Part shown: piece by piece, positions 55,820 through 64,000 of the stretch
Layout of the letters: every line of letters starts with the position of its first letter
How positions within the stretch are numbered: the stretch's first letter is position 1
Source: Branchipolynoe longqiensis
Taxonomy: Eukaryota > Annelida > Polychaeta > Phyllodocida > Polynoidae
NCBI GenBank assembly: GCA_030323885.1
Contig: JASIRB010000025.1
Coordinates: 124,001-188,000, forward strand
Direction of reading: 5' to 3'
DNA: 64,000 nt
Made by a program: the position numbers and the translations under genes
Notes under the pieces: model-generated
Told to the model about the DNA's origin: nothing
What the model saw: the letters and a program-made list of their open reading frames with translations, nothing else
The model's database searches: none

Positions 55820-56720
55820 GTGTTACACTGCCTCACACATCCCAACACAGGCTGACAGTGTCACACATCCCCATACGGACTGATAGTGTCATACCGCTTA
55901 ACACATCCCAATACAGTCTGATAGTGTGTGATGCAGTCCAACACAGGCTGACAGTGTCACACATCCCCATACGGACTGATAGTGCCATACCGCTTAACAC
56001 ATCCCAAAACACTCTGACAGTGTGTGACGCAGTCCAACACAGGCTGACAGTGTCACACATCCCCATACGGACTGATAGTGCCATACCGCTTAACACATCC
56101 CAAAACAGTCTGACAGTGTGGGACGCAGTCCAACACAGGCTGACAGTGTCACACATCCCCATACCGACTGATAGTGTCATACCGCTTAACACATCCCAAA
56201 ACAGTCTGACAGTGTGAGACGCAGTCCAACACAGGCTGACAGTGTCACACATCCCCATACGGACTGATAGTGTCATACCGCTTAACACATCCCAAAACAG
56301 TCTGACAGTGTGTGACGCAGTCCAACACAGGCTGACAGTGTCACACATCCCCATACGGACTGATAGTGCCATACCGCTCAACACATCCCAAAACAGTCTG
56401 ACAGTGTGTGACGCAGTCCAACTCAGGCTGACAGTGTCACACATACCCATACGGAATGATAGTGCCATACCACTTAACACATCCCAAAACAGTCTGACAG
56501 TGTGTGATGCAGTCCAACACAGACTGACACTGCCACACTACCTGACACATCCCTTACACAGGCTGCGATTGTGTCAGACAATCCATCACAGGCTGACAGT
56601 GTCACACTGCCCAACAGATCCCAACACAGTCTGACAGTGTGTGACGCAGTCCAACAGAGACTGACAGTGTCACACTGCCCAACACATCCCAACACAGGCT
56701 GACTGTGTCAGGCAGCCTGA
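55820..56720. repeat. 96-bp satellite-like array
   Basis: TCACACATCCCCATACGG recurs at 55861, 55957, 56053, 56149, 56245 and 56341, exactly every 96 bp; a variant follows at 56437. Each unit has three related subunits starting CTGACAGTGT or CTGATAGTGT. Because 96 is a multiple of three, long frames stay open on both strands; I treat these as non-coding. Confidence 0.95.
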
Positions 56721-57639
56721 CACTAACACCGTCAACCATCCCGAGTGTAGGATAGCGAACTGTGAACTAGATCAAGGGGGGGGGGGGCGGAATAGTTGAA
56801 TGGGTGACCATACATATCAATTATTACTTTTTAAATCCACAATACCTCCCACTGCATCATAAGGGTAGATAACAGGCCATTGCGTATCCGTTATTCCTGT
56901 GGATTCACAAAACCATCTCACAGCCGCCTTTTTGTATTGGTATTGACCAGGATTGTCACCTCTGCAAGAATAGTCAACAGTTTTAGGAGCTCTGAGAAGG
57001 GACAGTGATGGCGACCTTCCATCAGAACAGGCTTCCTGCCAATTGCTTCACCTGTTCACTAACCATATCAGCGATTCCATTAAGACAGGTTCTGATAGAT
57101 GCTCAGTGAGACTGTGAAGCAAGTGTTTTGTCAATGCAGGTACAACCCATGTAATACATGACTGGCCTGTCAGTAAATTTGCATTGGTTCAAGCACTCTG
57201 ATTGAAGTGGCTGATGGTAGTATCTAACACTCAGTGGACCGACTAAGTTCTGTAATGAACAAACACATGCTTTTCTGCTAAAGGGGGAACCTACGCCTGA
57301 ATGTATTGGGTGTCAGTCCCCACTGACACATTTTTACTAAGTTGCGTTGATTTTTTGGCCCTGCGACAACAATTCTACACTGCAGACAGTATGCAAGACC
57401 TTTTTACTAAAGTAAAACAAGAAAACATTTTAGCCTTTTTGAGGGCAGCTGGTCTGGACCACCTCATATAGTTTACTAAATAAATTCTATCAATTATTAA
57501 TCAAACTTTTCTTTTTCTATGGGAATTTGTTTCCCTTGACCACAAATATATGATTGTGAGCTTTCTAATCTAATGAGTGTCTATTGGAACATAATTGATT
57601 GTCTGCTTTTACATGTAAAAGCGATGGTTTGAACAAAAA
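56721..57639. other. Unique DNA
   Basis: Poly(G) at 56777-56787. I see no gene or repeat. Confidence 0.4.
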
Positions 57640-57718
57640 ACAAACATTTCTCACCGTGAATATGGCCTATGCTGCCGACACGGCGTAAAGCAACCACCAA
57701 TCAATCAATCAATCAATC
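57640..57718 (-). repeat. Dispersed repeat F fragment
   Basis: Complement of 7120-7201, with CCGTGAATATGGCCTATGCT and a (CAAT)n tail. Confidence 0.65.
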
Positions 57719-58765
57719 TGCAACTATAGTGGGTACAAATACCTTAACCAATGTGCTGGGTCCCAGCCTCAGTGCTTGCTGAGTGATTGGTGGAACTTGG
57801 ACTACTTGTATATATTCCGCTTGCTTCAAGTGGATCGACTAGACTCTTAGTCCAATGTGGGTACAGAAGCCCTAATGAGCATGACTGGTCCCAGCTTCAG
57901 TGCTGGCTGTGTGACCAGTATAACTGAGAATACATGTATGTTGCGCTTGTTCCAAGTGGATGGACTAAGCTCTGCGGCCACTGTGGGTACAGACACCCTA
58001 ACCAGCATGTTGGGTACCAGCTTCAGTGCTTGCTGAGTGACTGGTGAAACTAGACTAACCCGCATATTGCGCTTGTTCCAAGTGGATCTACTAGCCCTCT
58101 GTGGCCACTGTGGGTACAGACAACCTAACCAGCATGCTGGGTGCAGCTTCAGTGCTTGCTGAGTGACTGGTGAAACTAGACTAACCCGCATATTGCGCTT
58201 GTTCCAAGTGGATCTACTAGCCCTCTGCGGCCACTGTGGGTACAGACAACCTAACCAGCATGCTGGGTGCAGCTTCAGTGCTTGCTGAGTTTACTGGTGA
58301 AACTAGACTAACCCGCATATTGCGCTTGTTCCAAGTGGATGGACTAAGCTCTGCGGCCACTGTGGGTACAGACAACCTAACCAGCATGCTGGGTGCAGCT
58401 TCAGTGCTTGCTGAGTGACTGGTGAAACTAGACTAACCCGCATATTGCGTTTGTTTCAAGTGGCTCTACTAGCCCTCTGTGGCCACTGTGGGTACAGACA
58501 ACCTAACCAGCATGCTGGGTGCAGCTTCAGTGCTTGCTGAGTGAATGGTGGAACTAGACTAACCCGCATATTGCGCTTGTTCCAAGTGGATCTACTAGCC
58601 CTCTGCGGCCACTGTGGGTACAGATGCCCTAACCCGCGCACTGGGTGCCACCTTCAGTGCTTACTGAGTGACTGCTGGAACTAGACCTACCTGTATGTTG
58701 CGCTTGTTCCAAGTGGATCTACTAGGCTCTGCGACCACTGTGGCTACAGACGCCCTAACAGGGTC
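57719..58765. repeat. 126-bp tandem array, about 8 units
   Basis: GCGCTTGTTCCAAGTGGA recurs at 57943, 58069, 58195, 58322, 58447, 58573 and 58700 (spacing 125-127), with an older unit at about 57817. Units share CCACTGTGGGTACAGACAAC and CAGTGCTTGCTGAGTGACTG. The middle units are most alike, typical of unequal exchange. 126 equals 42 codons, so minus-strand frames stay open with a repeated STWNKRN motif. Coding status is unknown. Confidence 0.93.
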
Positions 58766-59810
58766 CAAGTCGGCATCAGTGATTGCCCGAGTGGGCTCAT
58801 TGGGCGTGCACCAATCAATGCCCCCTGTCATGTCAGGCCTGCGGCTCCTGTCTAATTGTGCACCATGCCGCCACCTGGCGGAGCGTTTCAGTAACACTTC
58901 AGTTCGCATGAACACATCTGTCTGAGGGTTTTATGTGTACCTTTGGATTGCTATAATTTGTTTCTGTTTAGCTTGTTTGGTCCTTTTATTCCTATGGTTT
59001 GTGGTTTTGTCATGGTTTTGTAGTGTTTTTTTTCTTTTAGAGATCTTTGTTTATTTAGCACAATTGCATAGCGATTGTTTTTATGTTGTAAAGTCTATGG
59101 CTAGAATCTGTGGTTGTGTAAGCAGGCTATAGTGAAATCAATACAGACAAAGAGAAAGGAAGAGTATAAAGTGTGAAAGAAGAGAGAGAGTCAAGCCCTA
59201 TGGTTTATTATTTATATGGTACATGGATTCAGTGTAGAGTATCATCCCACCCTTTTCCCCCAATGGGAAACAAGCATTCTTAGCTCTACCAATAGGGATC
59301 CAGCATTCATCGTCCCCATGAGTGTGGTGATCCTAACTAGCAGAGGGGGAAGGGGGCAGGCTCTTAGTGCCCCTTACACACAGCCCTGCCAGCACCACTA
59401 TGTCTATTTACATCTCACTCAGGCACCACCAGCACCTACATATATACATACATGCACCTGGTCACTATACCCGATCAGTAATAGAACAGTTGCATTCCCC
59501 CACCAATGCATTAAATCAGAATATTTCTTTCTTTTCATTGCTTAAAATAATTTAAATTAATTTCGTTGTCGACATGCGTTACTCTGTCAGCGATAAACAG
59601 ACCGACTGCCAAGATCACATTTCCTTTTCGAATTGGCGCCAACAAAAGAAAAAGCACCCCAAACGGCATTAGCCGATCCAGTTACCCCGACTTGACCCAA
59701 TTTGTGTTGCCGTGAGGGTGAAGGTCCACCTTAGGTATCTGAAGTTTTTCAGGTAGCCTGTCACTCATTACCCAAACACAGGTGGGTTCTGATTTTCTTT
59801 TCTTTTAATC
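58766..59810. other. Unique DNA
   Basis: Short AT-rich and AG-rich stretches; I see no gene supported. Confidence 0.4.
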
Positions 59811-60566
59811 ATGTTTTCATTTTGTTTCCCTTTTATTTTAATTCGCAGTTTAGTTTATTCTGATTCTCCACCACCACCACCACCACCACCAGCACCACCA
59901 CAACCACCACCACCACCGACATCCACACCGACACCCACACCGTCACCGACACCAACACCGTCACCGACACCGACACCAACACCGTCACCGTCACCGTCAC
60001 CGTCACCAACACGTTCACCAACAACACCACCACTACCACCACCACTATCACCACCACTGTCACCACCACTATTACCACCATCACTAACACCATCACCACA
60101 ACCGTCACCAACACCGTCACCAACACTGTCACCAACACTGTCACCAACACTGTCACCAACACTGTCACCAACACTGTCACCAACACTGTCACCAACACTG
60201 TCACCAACACTGTCACCAACACTGTCACCAACACTGTCACCAACACTGTCACCAACACCGTCACCACCACCATCATCACCATCATCACCATCACCGCCAT
60301 CACCACCAGTATTAATGGCATCACTGTCATCATCGCCATTGGCCCACCATCACCAGCACCAGCACCATCGCCACTATCGTTCTACCTCCATCACCACCCT
60401 CACAACAACACTACCAACCCACCACCACCCAAAACTCTCCTTGCATTATCCTAGCCCCATTTCTCTGATCAGTGAGTATCTTTTGGAGAACTTTCTCTTA
60501 TCGCCTGATTCGCTATTAATTTCCGTTTTTCCCTCCACACTGAAATCACATTCATTCTTTATATGA
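59811..60566 (+). other. 251-codon Pro/Ser/Thr-rich ORF over (CAC)-rich repeats
   Basis: The frame starts with a hydrophobic stretch ([15 protein letters not shown]), then poly-Pro, PTPTPSP and about ten SPTL units encoded by a perfect 12-bp repeat (CACCAACACTGT). A signal peptide plus Pro/Ser/Thr tract could be a mucin-like or matrix protein exon. However, the reverse strand is also open, and the DNA is a trinucleotide and 12-bp microsatellite. I see no splice context that decides. More likely simple repeat than gene. Confidence 0.3.
59867..60425. repeat. (CAC/ACC)n and 12-bp microsatellite
   Basis: ACC units 59867-59900, ACACCG/TCACCG hexamers to 60010, then about ten CACCAACACTGT units (60110-60260), then CAC/CAT units. 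Confidence 0.95.
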
Positions 60567-61129
60567 TGTATAGCATATTCTGCAAACATGAAAGGTGCGG
60601 AAGGGAATTATTTGTGTCATATATGTATTCATTATTCTGTACTATACCTCCGACTGCATCCATGTGACCGGTGGTGCCGCCACAGGCTTCATTGTCACTA
60701 ACGAAGTGCCACAGTGTCATTCACAGCAGAGGATTTATATATATGCTGTATAAGCAATTATGCGAGTATAATTCTCCGAAACAGATTATCTATGAACTGT
60801 GTCGTCAGTTCATATCAACCTGTCACTACACCAACTAACTGGCGCCCCTCCAGTCATCTGGTCAGGCCTTCTGCCTCACCTTGTGGCGCCACCTGTAGCT
60901 TCCTCCTTGCCTGTATGAGCGATATAATGTGTTATATTCATATAAATCACCACATATATACATGTCCCCAACTTCCGAGTCCCAGTCTCCTCCCTAGAAG
61001 TGAGCACACACTCATTTGTACACCGGCCGATCGTGGTGCGGTAGCACTTCTGAGTCCTCCTCCACCTTCTGGGCAGCCTTCCTGACTCTCCGGGAAATGA
61101 CGCGCTCATGACCGGAGGCCGGGGAGCGC
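60567..61129. other. Unique DNA
   Basis: I see no gene or repeat. Confidence 0.4.
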
Positions 61130-61412
61130 GGGTTGGCGGGGGCGAAGGGGGGGGGGGGGGGGCTGGAGGCGGGGACGGGAGGTTTGGGGCGGGGTGGGGA
61201 GGCATTGGCTGGAGTTAGGAGGCGGGGAGCTAGAGGCGAGGGGCGGGAGGTTGGGGCGGAAGGGGCGGGAGGCGGGGGATGGGGGCGGGGGGGGGAGGCA
61301 GAGGAGGGTGGCGGGAGACTAGAGGTGGGAGCCGTGAGGCGGGGGACGGGAGGCGGGGGACTGGAGGCAGGGCGCGGGGACGGGAGGTGGGGTTGGGAGG
61401 ACGCAATGACCT
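61130..61412. repeat. G-rich minisatellite (GGAGGCGGG)n
   Basis: Imperfect 9-16 bp units GGCGGGAGG, GGCGGGGGA, with a run of about 15 G at 61147-61161. Dense G runs on the plus strand suggest quadruplex formation. Confidence 0.9.
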
Positions 61413-61453
61413 GCCCAGTGGAGGTGTGCTTTGTGACTGACGGCCATATACCT

Positions 61454-62552
61454 AAAGGGGCTGTCACATTACGACGCATCGTGCCAACGTACGCTGACGT
61501 ATGTGATTTTTGGCTGCTACGTCGGGATACGTCGTTATGCGTTACGTGTGCATTAGGGGCTCATTGGTATACGTAAATGTACGTTGACGTTCGTTGTGAT
61601 AGGGCGTCGCGCGTCAGGGAGTCGGCAAAGTTTGGTAACGTGTGGATTTTACATCAGCCGTACGTTAAGTATACGTTAGGCGTACGTCGATGCACGGTAG
61701 ACGTACGTTAGACAAACGTTCACTATGTTGCACTCCGTTGACCTACGTTAAAGGCAGTGGGAACATACAGTCTGCGTACTGACAATGTATGGATAATGTA
61801 CATCTAACGTATGTATAACGTATGTTTAGTGTTTCTCCAGCGTGTCTTGACGTATGTAACATATAAGGTGTAGTTCTGGCGATTGAATAACATATATAAC
61901 GTTTAGCGGCGTTCTGTGAACGTACCGTGAGCGTAATTCGAGCGTTTTTCACTGGAAGCAGGTTAGCCATTAGATAAAAGATTCACCCGGTACTTTTAGT
62001 ACACGGGTGAAGACCAGCCTTATATAAATATGGGCGAAAATAGCGTTAGTATGGAACAAGAAGTAGAATGCCTGGCACCAGTATCAAATGGTTACTTATA
62101 TCAGAACAGAGTTGGTTAAATGGGAGAGAATGCAAAAAGACAAGATGGCGGCCAGAGAACGCCGTCGATTTCACTTTTAAATTGCATTAAAGTATATGTT
62201 TTATTATATTTTCCAACTCAAAAGTAGCGGCTAAACATGAAGACATATACAAAGAATAACTGTTGCTTCTTAGATTGCGAAATTAGGCTCTCATAAAGAC
62301 TCATTTCATTAGCCCGATTTTTCGACCGTTTTTATATAAGGCTGGTTTTCACCCCTGTACTGAAAGTACGGGGTGAATCTTTTATCTAGTTAGCCATACG
62401 TTGGTCACACATTGGCCATAAGCTATGTATATGGTATGTATACGTCCAACTTTGCCCCCAGCACTGAAAAGTTTTACGCTTCTCGACGTATAAAAGTGAT
62501 TTTACACGTTGGCCGCACGCTTGCGAGATGCATCGTAATGTGACAGGGCCTT
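61454..62552. mobile_element. Large TIR element rich in ACGTACGTTA motifs
   Basis: Ends GGGGCTGTCACATTACGACG and complement (CGTAATGTGACAGGGCC at 62533-62549). Inside, ACGTACGTTAG, CGTATGT and similar motifs repeat many times. A 418-bp MITE M copy with its TSD is nested within, so the original length was about 670 bp. There is no ORF. Its ends resemble those at 22758-23170. Confidence 0.8.
61971..62388 (+). mobile_element. MITE family M, copy 3 (418 bp, 9-bp TSD)
   Basis: TAGATAAAAGATTCACCC ends in perfect inverted orientation. TSD GTTAGCCAT at 61962-61970 and 62389-62397. The core contains CAAGATGGCGGCC. It is nested in the TIR element. Confidence 0.94.
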
Positions 62553-62825
62553 GAGAACATGCTGTTTAAAAAAAAAGGTAAAAAGGTAAAAAGGTAAAAA
62601 GAATAAGGTGGAGGGAGCAGCCCAGACAAAAGAGCAGAAAAGACAGTAATGACAAAATGGCAAAAGCATCAACAGCGCCCAAATAAATCCACATTCCAAA
62701 GGGAAAATAGTGATGGGGTGGAAAGGAACCCCTTTACCGTGATTAAAATAGTTTCATTCCATATTAATTAATTGGAATCATATGGGAATGTGTCCCCTTG
62801 ATTGACTTTGCCCAGCCATGTGGGT
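62553..62825. other. Unique DNA
   Basis: (AAAAGGT)n-like stretch at 62570-62600; I see no gene. Confidence 0.4.
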
Positions 62826-62993
62826 TTGTTGTTGTTTTTACTACCTTGCAACATCTAAGATCATATCAGGACGGGCGCTGAGTTGTGACAGTGCACACTC
62901 ATGGCGACTTTATGGCCCCACTGGGAAACCAGGCTGCATGCACCATGATCTGATAATTGATATCCTACTAAGTCACATTATTCAGGGATGAAC

Positions 62994-63351
62994 GATCTCC
63001 GCCATTTCGCGGATTTCCGGGATTTTTCCTGTAGCTATAAGTGTATACTAATACGTTGTGCCCGTCCTGATATGACCTTAGATGTTGCCAAGACGTAAAA
63101 CTCCAACAACCAACCAACCAACCAACCAATACGCTATTTCACGCTGTAGCACCATCAGCGTATACTAATATGTGGTGCAAACACCGCCGCACTAGCAGCG
63201 TAGACTACTAATGCCTTCAAACGCCGCAGCACTATCAGCGTATACCAATATGTGTGAAATCCGACTTCCGGGAATTTTCAGCGATTCCCTGACAATGCTA
63301 AGCCTATGGGAGACAGCATTTCCGCTTTTTTATCCAGAGACCACTTTCATC
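62994..63351. mobile_element. hAT-like MITE inside SINE-A
   Basis: Ends CAGGGATGAACG and complement of CAGAGATGAAAG, matching the CAGRG start common in hAT elements. The flanking duplication is only about 6-7 bp (CATTATT/CATTATC) and imperfect. Internal 55-60 bp repeats carry CAGCGTATACTAATATGTGG. A SINE-A 3' fragment (63058-63122) is inserted in it. Confidence 0.72.
63058..63122 (+). mobile_element. SINE-A 3' fragment nested in hAT-like MITE
   Basis: CCCGTCCTGATATGACCTTA to a (CCAA)n tail, making a three-level nest. Confidence 0.8.
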
Positions 63352-63554
63352 TCTGCATTATCCTGACACTGAGCCAACCAGTCCTTGCCCTATGAGGGTG
63401 ATTTTCCGAGTGTCATACTAGGTAGCGACAAGTATCAATTTTATAAGTCATCGGTTTGACTTTGCTGGGAATGAACTCCTGATCTCCCGCACGGGAAGCC
63501 TGCGCTCCACCGATTCGGCCACCACGTCCGGTTGATGTGTGGGTGATGGTTTGA

Positions 63555-63602
63555 GGTGCGGGGGGGGGGGGGGGGCGGGGTTGCGGGGGGGGGGGGGGGG
63601 AG
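63555..63602. repeat. Poly(G) double run
   Basis: Two G runs of about 16-18 separated by CGGGGTTGC. Confidence 0.97.
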
Positions 63603-63933
63603 TGGTGGCAGGTTCACAATTGACCCGCTAAGATGGGAGTGCAGTTCGGCATTCGGTTAGTGATTGCTAGACTCTGATTGCCGGCAAACGCTATCAAAAC
63701 ATGTAACGGTGGAGTTAGTTTTTTTTATACCCAAAGGGCATTTATTTATGTTGGAGGGGTAGGACTTGCTGATGGTTGCGTTAGAGGCTATCAATAATTG
63801 TCAACATTTTCATAGTTATACAAATGCACAAAAGTAGCTGAGGCTTTTTTTTGTCAGCCATGCATGAATTTCCTCGTTTAAGGTTCGCATAGTCTGATGA
63901 TTTTGAGATTCCGTTATGTCTATTGGTAAATTC
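63603..63933. other. Unique DNA
   Basis: I see no gene or repeat. Confidence 0.4.
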
Positions 63934-63994
63934 ACCATGTATATTATCACCATGTATATTATTACCATGTATATTATTACCATGTATATTACAC
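63934..63994. repeat. 17-bp tandem repeat at window end
   Basis: ACCATGTATATTATYAC-type units, four copies; the array may continue past the window edge. Confidence 0.93.
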
Positions 63995-64000
63995 TGATAA

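Larger units (their letters stand above)
62826..63534 (-). mobile_element. SINE-A (type ii head) split by hAT-like MITE
   Basis: 3' part 62826-62993, 5' part with head 63352-63534. The break falls in CACATTATCCTGACAC; CATTAT is present on both sides of the insert. Confidence 0.82.

Noticed and set aside
55833..56634. 215-codon minus-strand and 119-130-codon plus-strand frames
   Set aside because: The 96-bp repeat is divisible by three, so any open unit stays open in all copies on both strands.
58935..59132. 65-codon hydrophobic frame as a membrane peptide
   Set aside because: T-rich DNA yields Leu/Phe/Val-rich frames by chance; no supporting context.

Overview
The window is repeat-dominated intergenic DNA from an animal. 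I could not support any conventional host protein-coding gene, rRNA or functional tRNA gene. Several elements point to a mollusc: dozens of tRNA-derived SINEs, a repeat at 41.45-42.01 kb that I recognise from memory as common in gastropod and bivalve genomes, DIRS retrotransposons, and abundant (TA)n and (G)n microsatellites. This assignment is inference; no search was possible.

The main coding content is three copies of one DIRS family (tyrosine-recombinase retrotransposons). Copy 3 (47660-53068) is nearly full length, with gag, a broken RT/RNase H/methyltransferase pol and an intact recombinase. Copy 1 (7509-9276) is an internal-deletion derivative in which the gag start codon is fused in frame to the complete catalytic half of the recombinase. 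Copy 2 (26889-29316) keeps only a frameshifted gag and has lost the internal complementary region. All three sit in (TA)n microsatellites. Inverted termini and an internal complementary region that matches the joined ends explain how the copies could circularise and reintegrate. A second retrotransposon class is a LINE: 44755-45624 (5' truncated, 11-bp target duplication) and a near-identical 3' fragment at 20519-20800.

Layout. 0-7 kb: unique DNA, SINEs and a diverged repeat shared with 21.65-22.4 kb. 5.3-12 kb: inverted-repeat blocks around DIRS copy 1. 13-24 kb: SINEs, a 722-bp foldback element, minisatellites, a LINE fragment and a TIR element. 24-26.1 kb: degenerate minisatellite split by a 9-bp-TSD MITE. 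26.9-29.4 kb: DIRS copy 2. 31.6-33.2 and 37.2-37.7 kb: chains of a tRNA-Gln-like SINE. 33.3-36.1 kb: an 870-bp segmental triplication ending in polypyrimidine tracts. 38-47.6 kb: SINEs, one split by a MITE, the LINE and small tandem repeats. 47.7-53.1 kb: DIRS copy 3. 53.4-55.3 kb: a 186-bp array carrying two MITEs. 55.4-58.8 kb: three tandem arrays (21, 96 and 126 bp). 59.8-64 kb: a (CAC)-rich ORF, a G-rich tract, a large TIR element with a nested MITE, and a SINE with a hAT-like element inside it.

The genes do not form a host pathway. The interacting parts are mobile-element modules: gag, RT/RNase H and recombinase proteins of the full DIRS could act in trans on the two shortened copies, which keep the element ends. 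MITE and SINE families depend on transposases or LINE proteins not encoded here.
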